This document shows, piece after piece, positions 6,205 to 12,036 of a stretch of DNA of 12,036 bases. This DNA comes from Syntrophomonas_B sp035447945 (GTDB lineage: Bacteria; Bacillota; Syntrophomonadia; Syntrophomonadales; Syntrophomonadaceae), in NCBI GenBank assembly GCA_035447945.1, contig DAOTHZ010000063.1:1-12036 (forward strand), in the 5' to 3' direction. The notes under the pieces were generated by a model. The model worked only from the letters and a program-made list of their open reading frames with translations, did no database searches and was not told the origin of the DNA. Every line of letters starts with the position of its first letter. The first letter of the stretch is position 1. The translations under genes and the position numbers were made by a program.

Positions 6205-6224
6205 AATGTTTCACGTGAAACATT
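6205..6224. other. parS site 2 (ParB/Spo0J binding site)
   Basis: TGTTTCACGTGAAACA occupies 6207-6222 and is a perfect consensus match. The flanking AA/TT extends the palindrome to 20 bp, identical to the core of site 1, which lies 3541 bp to the left. This copy sits in an intergenic region between a terminator and the tRNA-Leu gene, without a long hairpin or T-tract around it. Two perfect sites within 4 kb make a chance occurrence very unlikely. Confidence 0.92.
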
Positions 6225-6269
6225 TTCTTATTCCCGTCTTTGTTCAGTACCCTCTCAGAAAACACTAAA

Positions 6270-6287
6270 GGGAGGCCTCAACCTCCC
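6270..6287 (-). terminator. Probable tRNA-Leu terminator
   Basis: A GGGAGG/CCTCCC stem (6270-6275 with 6282-6287) has a six-base loop. On the minus strand it is followed by TTTAGTGTTTT, a broken T-tract. It lies 10 bases beyond the tRNA 3' end. Short but GC-rich. Confidence 0.5.
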
Positions 6288-6297
6288 GAGAATTCAA

Positions 6298-6384
6298 TGG
6301 TGCGGTAGAGAGGACTTGAACCTCCACGAAGTTGCCCCCACTAGAACCTGAATCTAGCGCGTCTGCCGATTCCGCCACTACCGC
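6298..6384 (-). tRNA. tRNA-Leu (anticodon CAG)
   Basis: The 87-base minus-strand RNA folds as a class II tRNA. The acceptor stem pairs GCGGTAG with CTACCGC, followed by A and an encoded CCA (6298-6300). The D-arm is GCG...CGC, and the anticodon stem CTAGA/TCTAG has loop TTCAGGT, giving CAG at 6348-6350, which reads CUG leucine codons. A long variable arm and a T-arm with loop TTCAAGT complete it. A consensus promoter lies upstream. It appears as a single tRNA, not part of a cluster. Confidence 0.95.
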
Positions 6385-6408
6385 GTGCTGTTTGTCTCAG
6401 CAAGAATG

Positions 6409-6437
6409 ATTATATTACACGAATGTCAGACTGTCAA
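6409..6437 (-). promoter_or_regulatory. Consensus sigma-A promoter of tRNA-Leu
   Basis: On the minus strand TTGACA (6437-6432) and TATAAT (6414-6409) are separated by exactly 17 bases, a perfect consensus promoter. Transcription would start about 18 bases before the mature tRNA. The -35 box overlaps the stop codon of the upstream radical SAM gene (6434-6436). Confidence 0.85.
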
Positions 6438-7396
6438 GAATCGCTGGGCGAATTTTTCGCGTAAAATTTCCCCTGCCAGCTGCTTTTTTGCACCAAAGTC
6501 TGGTCAATCGCGTTTAAGACAGCACGTTTGTTGAGACTCCAGCGGGGGCCAAGCAACAAATGGCGGGGGCCGTCGCCGGTGAGGCGATGTATCACCAGGG
6601 AAGGCGGCAGGATGCCGATGATATCGGTGACCAGGTCTACATATTCCGCCTGGCTTAAAAACGGGAACGGGTGCTCTTCATACTCCTCTGCCAGAGGTGT
6701 CCCCCGCAAGAGATGGAGAAGCTGTATCTTTATGCCTTGCAGGGGCAGTTCTGCTAACGCCTGGGCGGTTGCCATCATGTCCTGCCGATCCTCTCCGGGC
6801 AGGCCCAGTATAATATGGGCGCATACATCGATTTGACGGACCTGCAGTTGCTCCAGCGCCGTGCAAAAATCAGCAAAATTATATTGCAGATTCATGGCAG
6901 CGGCGCTGCGGTCATGAATGGTTTGCAGACCCAATTCAAGCAGCAGATAATGCTGCTGGTTGATTTCCGCCAGCAAATCCAGGACCGCTTGCGGAAGGCA
7001 GTCAGGTCGCGTGGCAATAGCCAGTCCGACGACGCCCGGCAGAGATAATACAGATTGATAGATTTCCCGTAATCGTTCGGCGGGTGCATAGGTGTTGGTA
7101 AAAGACTGCAAATAGGCGATATATTTCCGGACAGGCCATTTATTGCTGATGACTTCCCGGCCCCGTTCGTATTGCTGAGCCAGGGTTGCACCCGGCAGGG
7201 CGACAAAATCTCCTGACCCGGCCGGACTGCAAAACCGGCAGCCCTGGTCAGACAGGGTGCCATCGCGATTGGGACAGGTAAAACCGGCGTCCAGGGTTAC
7301 CTTGCCGATTTTTTCGCCAAAGCGCCTGCGCCAATCATCATTGATGTTGTTGTAACGTTTCTCTCCCCATTGGGGCACAATACTCTTGCTTTCCAT
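6434..7396 (-). CDS. TIGR01212-type radical SAM protein (YhcC-like)
   Basis: The protein of 320 residues (322 from the farther ATG at 7402) has the YhcC/TIGR01212 family pattern. It opens with RYNNINDDWRRRFGEKIGKVTLDAGFTCPNRDG and has cysteines at 43, 55 and 58 in the longer numbering (CX11CXXC). These should hold the [4Fe-4S] cluster that cleaves S-adenosylmethionine. Later blocks include YLQSFTNTYAP, VGLAIATRPDCLP, LELGLQTIHD, HIILGLPGE and KIQLLHLLRGTPL, typical of Elp3/MiaB-like radical SAM barrels. The physiological reaction of this family is not established. AAGGAAG lies one base before ATG 7402 but seven before ATG 7396, so the latter is preferred. It is divergent from the next operon and upstream of tRNA-Leu on the same strand. 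Confidence 0.88.
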   Translation of the reverse strand: MESKSIVPQWGEKRYNNINDDWRRRFGEKIGKVTLDAGFTCPNRDGTLSDQGCRFCSPAGSGDFVALPGATLAQQYERGREVISNKWPVRKYIAYLQSFTNTYAPAERLREIYQSVLSLPGVVGLAIATRPDCLPQAVLDLLAEINQQHYLLLELGLQTIHDRSAAAMNLQYNFADFCTALEQLQVRQIDVCAHIILGLPGEDRQDMMATAQALAELPLQGIKIQLLHLLRGTPLAEEYEEHPFPFLSQAEYVDLVTDIIGILPPSLVIHRLTGDGPRHLLLGPRWSLNKRAVLNAIDQTLVQKSSWQGKFYAKNSPSDS

Positions 7397-7456
7397 CGCC
7401 ATACTTCCTTGACATTCGTGTAAAAAGGCCTCGGTTTTCAGCTTATTTTTAATCTC

Positions 7457-7486
7457 TTGTGGTGCTTTTATGTTATATTATATAAT
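7457..7486 (+). promoter_or_regulatory. Probable promoter of the unknown-metNIQ operon
   Basis: TTGTGG (7457-7462) and a perfect TATAAT (7481-7486) are 18 bases apart, giving a start about 7493 and a 40-base leader. The -10 region lies in an AT palindrome (TTATATTATATAA), and a TTGACA on the opposite strand (7496-7491) could help drive the divergent radical SAM gene. There is no room for a SAM (S-box) riboswitch or T-box in the leader. Confidence 0.55.
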
Positions 7487-7534
7487 GGATTGTCAAAATC
7501 AGATTAGCATCGCAAAATAAGGATGTGAATTATT

Positions 7535-8062
7535 GTGTCACAGAAATCCTGGAAACGTTTTATCGTCCCTTCCATTTTTATTACGGTGTTTCTGTTCGCC
7601 GTAGTATTCACGGCCTTGCAGCAACGTCCCGTCAACGATTATCCTGACACTTTGACGCCCCTGCTGGCCAGTGATTTTGTGATTACCGGCTCGAACCCGG
7701 AACTGCGCGTCGGTGAATCCGATTTGGGAGATGTCTCCCTACAGTTTCCAGGTGGAAATATGCTGGGGCGCAGCGGTGTTTACCGGCCTGCTGACGAGGA
7801 ACTTTTATTTACCTTTACCCGCAAGACCAATTTGCTAAATAAAATGGACATTTTAGGCCCGGGCATGGCCACTGCCCGCGCGGTATCCGTAAATGACAGC
7901 TTTGACCAGGTGCTTTCCCAATATGGCCACGGTTTTGTGCGTTCTTATTATAAAAGTAATCCGCAAATCTTTGATGCCATTTATGGCGAAGAACAATGTA
8001 TCGTTTTTCATGTTGAAAACAATGTCGTTAAAAGAATCGTCGTCATTCATGAAACCGACTAG
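7535..8062 (+). CDS. Membrane-anchored protein of unknown function, first gene of met operon
   Basis: This 175-residue protein is not recognised. Residues 1-8 are basic, and about 9-28 (FIVPSIFITVFLFAVVFTAL) form one hydrophobic segment without a lipobox, so it is probably a type II membrane anchor with an outside domain of about 145 residues. The C-terminal half, VNDSFDQVLSQYGHGF... ending CIVFHVENNVVKRIVV, has the pattern of a small alpha/beta module in which a weak acidic helix precedes strands. Similar patterns occur in BamE/SmpA-like and CAP-associated domains, but this is only a resemblance. Cys156 is the only cysteine. The start is GTG 7535 with AAGGA about 11 bases upstream. It is followed after 42 bases by metN with no terminator, so co-transcription is likely. 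Confidence 0.75.
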   Translation: MSQKSWKRFIVPSIFITVFLFAVVFTALQQRPVNDYPDTLTPLLASDFVITGSNPELRVGESDLGDVSLQFPGGNMLGRSGVYRPADEELLFTFTRKTNLLNKMDILGPGMATARAVSVNDSFDQVLSQYGHGFVRSYYKSNPQIFDAIYGEEQCIVFHVENNVVKRIVVIHETD

Positions 8063-8104
8063 ATCGGTTGATCAGAGCAACATGATTTTTAGGAGGCATT
8101 CTGA

Positions 8105-9127
8105 TTGATCCAAATTGAAGGTTTAACCAAAATTTATAATGCCGGCGGCGGTGAAGTGCTGGCCCTGGACAATGTCAGCCTGCAGGTCAACAAGGGTGAG
8201 ATATTTGGCATTATCGGTCTCAGTGGAGCAGGCAAAAGCACGTTGATCCGCTGCATCAATATGCTGGAAAAACCGACGGCCGGAACGATTCGTGTAGACG
8301 GACAAAATATCAGCACGCTTGATAAAAAAGATTTGCGGGAAGCACGGCAAAAGATCGGCATGATCTTTCAGCAGTTCAATCTTTTGTCATCGCGCACAGT
8401 CTTTGACAACATTTTGTTTCCCCTTGAAATAGCTGGCATTTCTCCCAAGCAAGCCCGCAAACGCGTGCAAGATTTGCTGGACCTGGTCGGCCTCAATGAA
8501 AAGGCCCGGGTCTATCCTGAACAGCTAAGCGGCGGACAAAAACAAAGAGTCGGCATTGCCCGGGCATTGGCCAACGATCCCAAAATACTTTTGTCAGACG
8601 AAGCCACTTCGGCATTGGATCCGCAGACGACCCGCTCTATCCTGAAACTTTTGAAGGATATCAATCGCCAATTAAATCTGACCATCCTGTTGATTACCCA
8701 TGATATGAATGTCATCAAGGAAACCTGTGACCGGGTGGCGGTGATTGACAACAGTAAAATCGTGGAGATTGGCGATGTTCTCAGTATCTTTTCCAATCCC
8801 GGCACCCCCACTTCCAAGAGTTTCATCAACACCATCATCAACAAGGAAATCCCGGAAGAGCTTTTGCATCCTTCTTTTATCGGCAATGAGCAAATGACCA
8901 GCAAATTAATCCGGGCCTCATTTATTGGCGCTTCGGCCGGCGAACCGGTGATTTCCGGCTTGGTACAAAAATATGATATCAAAGCCAATATTTTATATGG
9001 CAATATCGATCGGGTCAAGGACACTCCCTTTGGCAATCTGACGCTGGAACTGATCGGCGATCCGGCTTTAATGGGTCAGGCGCTTGATTATCTGCGCGAT
9101 AATGGACTGGAAATAGAGGTGTTGTAG
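8105..9127 (+). CDS. metN: Methionine ABC importer ATPase MetN
   Basis: The 340-residue ATPase energises the MetNIQ methionine importer on the inner face of the membrane. Walker A is GLSGAGKST (38-46), with Q-loop QQ (89-90), signature LSGGQ (141-145), Walker B ILLSDEA (161-167, Asp165/Glu166) and switch His199. After about residue 260 a C-terminal NIL (ferredoxin-like) domain follows, which in MetN proteins binds methionine and inhibits transport when the cell is replete. This domain separates MetN from other polar amino-acid ATPases. The start is a TTG at 8105, eight bases after AGGAGG (8091-8096). MetI follows with a one-base gap. The family assignment is firm; D-methionine or seleno-compound uptake is possible but not visible. 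Confidence 0.95.
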   Translation: MIQIEGLTKIYNAGGGEVLALDNVSLQVNKGEIFGIIGLSGAGKSTLIRCINMLEKPTAGTIRVDGQNISTLDKKDLREARQKIGMIFQQFNLLSSRTVFDNILFPLEIAGISPKQARKRVQDLLDLVGLNEKARVYPEQLSGGQKQRVGIARALANDPKILLSDEATSALDPQTTRSILKLLKDINRQLNLTILLITHDMNVIKETCDRVAVIDNSKIVEIGDVLSIFSNPGTPTSKSFINTIINKEIPEELLHPSFIGNEQMTSKLIRASFIGASAGEPVISGLVQKYDIKANILYGNIDRVKDTPFGNLTLELIGDPALMGQALDYLRDNGLEIEVL

Positions 9128-9128
9128 T

Positions 9129-9842
9129 TTGTTGGAAATAATCTCTGGTTTCAACCTGTCAAATATCAGCAATATTTTGGCTGAGAATGCCTGGATGTTG
9201 GACAAAGTCACCCTGGCGACCTGGGAAACGATTTACATGGTCGCCATTTCAACAGCTTTCAGTTACGTCCTGGGGCTTCCCTTGGCCATTATTTTAGTCA
9301 TTACTGACAAGGGCCATATCATGGAAAACCTGGGCCTCAACCGAACATTGGGCAGTATCGTCAACGCAGCCCGTTCTATTCCCTTTATCATATTTCTGAT
9401 ATTACTGATTCCTCTTACCCGGATCATCGTCGGTACATCCATCGGTACAGTAGCCTCCATTGTTCCCCTGACCTTGGCGGCGGTTCCTTTCGTGGCCCGA
9501 CTGGTGGAAACTTCTTTAAAAGAAATCGACTGGGGCTTGATCGAAGCGGCTTTGTCCATGGGCGCCAATACCTGGCAGATCATTACCAAGGTGTTAATCC
9601 CGGAAGCCTTTCCTGCCATCATTCTGGGGGTGGCCATCACCACCATCAATCTGATTGGTTATTCCGCCATGGCAGGCATTGTCGGCGGCGGCGGACTAGG
9701 CACCCTGGCCTACTATTACGGCTATCAGCGTTATCAAACCGGCATCATGTGGGTGACCGTAATCTTGTTGATTATTTTGGTGCAACTCATTCAGATGCTG
9801 GGCGATAAGCTTAGCAATAAAATTATTTATAAGAGGAGGTAA
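9129..9842 (+). CDS. metI: Methionine ABC importer permease MetI
   Basis: This 237-residue integral membrane protein has about five to six hydrophobic segments and is slightly longer than usual (about 217-220) because of an N-terminal extension SGFNLSNISNILAENAWML. The EAA loop EAALSMGANTWQIITKVLIPEA contacts MetN. ARSIPFIIFLILLIPLTRIIVGTSIG and YSAMAGIVGGGGLGTLAYYYG are characteristic of MetI. It begins with TTG at 9129 or the next TTG codon at 9132. GAGGTG (9116-9121) lies seven bases before the first, within the end of metN, so translation is probably coupled to metN. MetQ follows after four bases. Confidence 0.94.
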   Translation: MLEIISGFNLSNISNILAENAWMLDKVTLATWETIYMVAISTAFSYVLGLPLAIILVITDKGHIMENLGLNRTLGSIVNAARSIPFIIFLILLIPLTRIIVGTSIGTVASIVPLTLAAVPFVARLVETSLKEIDWGLIEAALSMGANTWQIITKVLIPEAFPAIILGVAITTINLIGYSAMAGIVGGGGLGTLAYYYGYQRYQTGIMWVTVILLIILVQLIQMLGDKLSNKIIYKRR

Positions 9843-9846
9843 ATAA

Positions 9847-10677
9847 GTGAAAAAGAAATTATTGGTACTGCTCACTGGTCTTATGCTGATGTCTCTGGTA
9901 CTGGCTGGCTGCTCCGGTCAGAAGGATGCGGAAACGCCTGAGGATGCCGGGGATGCTCCAGCCAAAGTCGTCGTGGGGGCGACGGCCAAACCGCATGCGG
10001 AAATCCTTGAAATCGTCAAACCAATGCTGGCCAAAGAAAACGTAGACCTCGAAATCAAGGTTTTCACTGATTATGTCCAATTGAATCCGGCTTTGAAAGA
10101 CAAACAAATCGACGCCAATTTCTTCCAGCACATTCCCTATCTGGAGGACTACAATAAAAACAACAATGCTGAACTCTCTTGGACAGTCAAAGTCCACAAT
10201 GAGCCAATGGGAGTCTATTCCGAAAAAGTAAAGGATATCAACGAAGTAGCAGACGGTGCCAAGGTTGGTATTCCCAATGATGCAACCAATGGCGGTCGTG
10301 CCCTGATGGTACTGGAAAAAGCCGGTTTGATCAAGCTGACTGAGGGCGTAGGGGTCAATGCCACGGACAAAGATATTATTGAAAATTCCAAGAAAATTGA
10401 AATAAAAATGATGGATGCAGCCATGCTGCCTAGATCTCTGGCCGATCTGGATATCTGTGTGATCAACAGCAATTATGCGATTGAAGCCGGGTTGAATCCA
10501 GTCAATGATTCCATTTTCATTGAACCCAAGGATTCACCTTTTGCCAATATTCTGGCTGTCAGACCGGAAGACAAGGACAAAGATACCATTAAAAAGCTGG
10601 GTGCTGCGCTGCAGTCTCCGGAAGTAAAGAAATTCCTTGAAGATACTTATCAGGGTTCCTGTGTGCCAGCGTTTTAA
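9847..10677 (+). CDS. metQ: Methionine-binding lipoprotein MetQ
   Basis: The 276-residue NlpA/MetQ substrate-binding protein has a lipoprotein signal peptide: KKK, a hydrophobic core, then LVLAGC with lipidated Cys22. An acidic linker follows. Methionine-receptor blocks are VGATAKPHAEILE (48-60), DYVQLNPALKDKQIDANFFQHIPYLEDY (about 75-102), IPNDATNGGRAL (about 141-152) and INSNYAIEAGL. The aromatic and asparagine residues of these blocks line the ligand pocket in MetQ structures. It delivers methionine to MetI from the outer membrane face. GTG 9847 follows GAGGAGG (9833-9839) by seven bases, with the MetI stop inside the spacer. A strong terminator ends the operon. Confidence 0.95.
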   Translation: MKKKLLVLLTGLMLMSLVLAGCSGQKDAETPEDAGDAPAKVVVGATAKPHAEILEIVKPMLAKENVDLEIKVFTDYVQLNPALKDKQIDANFFQHIPYLEDYNKNNNAELSWTVKVHNEPMGVYSEKVKDINEVADGAKVGIPNDATNGGRALMVLEKAGLIKLTEGVGVNATDKDIIENSKKIEIKMMDAAMLPRSLADLDICVINSNYAIEAGLNPVNDSIFIEPKDSPFANILAVRPEDKDKDTIKKLGAALQSPEVKKFLEDTYQGSCVPAF

Positions 10678-10707
10678 ATAACACTGAGCGCGCCCTTGTA
10701 CATTGAC

Positions 10708-10742
10708 AAAAAAAGTGGAAGTTACTAACTTCCACTTTTTTT
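10708..10742 (+). terminator. Terminator of the metNIQ operon
   Basis: A 16-bp perfect stem (10708-10723 with 10727-10742) with an ACT triloop has A7 at the base and T7 at the end. It could act on both strands. It lies 30 bases after the metQ stop. Confidence 0.9.
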
Positions 10743-11131
10743 ATTTGACATGATCTTTAATTTCGTCTGAACAGAATAATATTGCTGCTTTAATGCTGTA
10801 AATCCGAGGATGTTTAAGCCAAGTCTACTGCCATAATTTTGCTGGGTCTGTTACGATCATGAAGTATGAATGACCATGTCATTTAAGATTGCTGGTTGTT
10901 TTAATGGAGCGGTTAGGGCTTATTGATTGCAATGAATCTTGCTGCTTGTGGTATGTATGTTGCTGCAGATAAACAGGATTTGCGGCTGCGTATGCGATAA
11001 TCTTAATGTAACCAGCAATATTAATTTTATTAATATAAAGATAGACCATATGCGACATAAATGCAAGTATATTCTCTTATTTTCGAGTAATTTTTAAAGG
11101 TTGCATGGTAATTAATGTTATTGTTACAAAT
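10743..11131. other. Gene-free AT-rich stretch
   Basis: No convincing gene, tRNA or known riboswitch is seen in this roughly 390-base interval between the met terminator and the rib terminator. It holds an 8-bp inverted repeat around 11018-11036 (TATTAAT-TTT-ATTAATA core), several scattered TTGCTG copies, and a 22-codon ORF at about 10931-10999 that lacks a binding site. A decayed gene or an unrecognised non-coding RNA cannot be excluded. Confidence 0.4.
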
Positions 11132-11175
11132 AAAAAAGACCCGTTGCTCAAATATTTTTGAGTACGGATCTTTTT
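11132..11175 (-). terminator. Terminator of the riboflavin operon
   Basis: On the minus strand AAAAAGATCCGT pairs with ACGGGTCTTTTT, with an inner CTCAAA/TTTGAG helix and a small internal loop. One position pairs as G-U only in the minus-strand RNA and would be A-C in the + strand RNA. This, with the T-run at 11137-11132, fixes the orientation. It starts 12 bases beyond the ribH stop. Confidence 0.85.
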
Positions 11176-11187
11176 GTCGGGGTTGAA

Positions 11188-11652
11188 TCAGCCGATATTT
11201 TTCAGTAAATCAACCATTTCAATGGCGGTCACCGCAGCATCTGCCCCTTTATTGCCTGCCTTGGTACCTGCCCTTTCAATCGCCTGTTCGATTGTATCCG
11301 CTGTAATAATACCATAGATGATGGGCTTGCCGGTATTCAATCCCACCTGGGCAATTCCTTTGGTCACTTCGGCCGAAACATATTCAAAATGAGGCGTTGC
11401 CCCCCGGATCACAGCCCCCAGACAAATCACCGCATCGTATTCCCTGGCCGCCATTTTCTGCGCTGCCAGCGGCATTTCAAAAGCACCCGGCACCCAGGCA
11501 ATATCAATATTTTCCTGATCAACCCCATGGCGGATCAAAGTATCCATACAGCCTGACAATAACTTGTTGGTGATAAATTCATTGAATCTGGAAACTACAA
11601 TGCCAAATCGTTGGTTTTCGCCTATCAGTTTGCCTTCCAATATTTTTGCCAC
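11188..11652 (-). CDS. ribH: 6,7-dimethyl-8-ribityllumazine synthase
   Basis: The 154-residue cytoplasmic enzyme condenses 5-amino-6-ribitylaminouracil with 3,4-dihydroxy-2-butanone 4-phosphate to lumazine, the direct riboflavin precursor. Family marks are VVSRFNEFIT (19-28, Phe23 stacking on the pyrimidine), PGAFEMP (55-61), the phosphate and catalytic segment GAVIRGATPHFEYV (79-92) with the catalytic His88, YGIIT and RAGTKAGNKG. Length is normal. Members form pentamers or 60-mer capsids. The start is GTG 11652, eight bases after AAGGAGGAG. It follows ribBA by 53 bases in the same direction without a terminator and is the last gene of the operon. Confidence 0.96.
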   Translation of the reverse strand: MAKILEGKLIGENQRFGIVVSRFNEFITNKLLSGCMDTLIRHGVDQENIDIAWVPGAFEMPLAAQKMAAREYDAVICLGAVIRGATPHFEYVSAEVTKGIAQVGLNTGKPIIYGIITADTIEQAIERAGTKAGNKGADAAVTAIEMVDLLKNIG

Positions 11653-11705
11653 GGTACAACTCCTCCTTTAAATGACCCTTATCGGTGATAGCTCTTTTTT
11701 TCCAA

Positions 11706-12036
11706 TTATTTATTACCAGACAGCAGATGTCCCATTTTATCACGTTTGGTATGCATGTAGCGAGCATTTTCCGGTTTGATCTCCATCTCGATGGGAACGC
11801 GTTCCACCACTTCCAGTCCATATCCTTCCAACCCTTTGATTTTCTTTGGATTGTTGGTCAGCAACCGCATTTTCCCTACGCCCAGGTCGACCAGTATCTG
11901 AGCCCCAATGCCATAGTCGCGTAGATCTTCGGGGAATCCCAGGTCCAGATTGGCCTGGACGGTGTCCCGTCCATTGTCCTGCAGTTTGTAAGCACGGATT
12001 TTGTTGACCAGCCCGATGCCGCGTCCTTCCTGACGC
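11706..12036 (-). CDS. ribBA: RibBA C-terminal part (GTP cyclohydrolase II), truncated by window edge
   Basis: The last 109 codons of a minus-strand gene are visible, with the stop at 11708-11706. The frame begins with RQEGRGIGLVNKIRAYKLQD, the core motif of GTP cyclohydrolase II, which contains the catalytic arginine. YGIGAQILVDLG, LLTNNPKKIKGLEGYGL and ERVPIEMEI follow. The enzyme opens GTP to the first riboflavin intermediate, releasing formate and pyrophosphate. The zinc cysteines and any N-terminal dihydroxybutanone-phosphate synthase domain lie beyond 12036. RibBA fusion is assumed from the usual ribBA-ribH order in Bacillota, but a stand-alone RibA is possible. The C-terminal tail KPENARYMHTKRDKMGHLLS is typical of RibBA. 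An FMN riboswitch, if present, would lie outside the window. Confidence 0.92.
   Translation of the reverse strand, partial: RQEGRGIGLVNKIRAYKLQDNGRDTVQANLDLGFPEDLRDYGIGAQILVDLGVGKMRLLTNNPKKIKGLEGYGLEVVERVPIEMEIKPENARYMHTKRDKMGHLLSGNK

Noticed and set aside
6067..6351. 94-codon + strand frame across the parS and tRNA region
   Set aside because: It runs through a terminator, a parS site and the antisense of tRNA-Leu. The apparent peptide is a by-product of these elements.
10931..10999. 22-codon ORF (MNLAACGMYVAADKQDLRLR...) in the gene-free interval
   Set aside because: The composition looks protein-like, but there is no ribosome binding site or promoter and it is too short to judge.

Overview
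The window looks like an ordinary chromosomal stretch of a Bacillota (Firmicutes) bacterium, probably an anaerobe. The signs are strong GGAGG-type ribosome binding sites, GTG and TTG starts, consensus sigma-A promoters, many T-rich intrinsic terminators, two copies of the Bacillota-type parS site TGTTTCACGTGAAACA, and an acyl-CoA dehydrogenase/CoA-transferase pair. Base composition and coding density resemble Sporomusaceae or Peptococcaceae, but that placement is an inference. I see no insertion sequence, phage, CRISPR array or defence island. The two parS sites suggest the region lies in the origin-proximal part of the chromosome.

Layout, left to right. 1-382: two terminator hairpins and an almost gene-free stretch. 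383-886 (+): MerR-type HTH protein with a coiled-coil tail. 1091-2641 (+): LctP-family permease with its own promoter, ended by a 46-bp perfect palindrome (2651-2696) that is a bidirectional terminator with a parS site at its centre. 2695-2841 (-): doubtful 48-codon ORF. 2884-3207 (-): YbjQ/UPF0145 protein. 3437-6045 (+): two-gene operon of acyl-CoA dehydrogenase and acetyl-CoA hydrolase/transferase-family CoA-transferase. The CoA-transferase has an in-frame TAG seven bases upstream of its first usable ATG. 6205-6224: second parS. 6298-6384 (-): tRNA-Leu(CAG) with a consensus promoter. 6434-7396 (-): TIGR01212-type radical SAM protein. 7535-10677 (+): membrane-anchored protein of unknown function followed by metN-metI-metQ, a methionine ABC importer. 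10743-11131: no gene seen. 11132-12036 (-): end of a riboflavin operon, ribBA (cut by the window edge) then ribH and a terminator.

How the genes work together: MetQ (lipoprotein receptor), MetI (permease) and MetN (ATPase with NIL domain) form one complete importer. RibBA and RibH act in one pathway, with RibBA supplying the dihydroxybutanone phosphate that RibH condenses to lumazine. The CoA-transferase could activate a short-chain acid for the acyl-CoA dehydrogenase, and the permease might import organic acids, but the substrates cannot be read from the sequence. The points most worth a second look are the parS embedded in a terminator, the amber codon at the start of the CoA-transferase, and the unknown anchored protein that leads the met operon. 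I did not find a clearly new multi-gene system.
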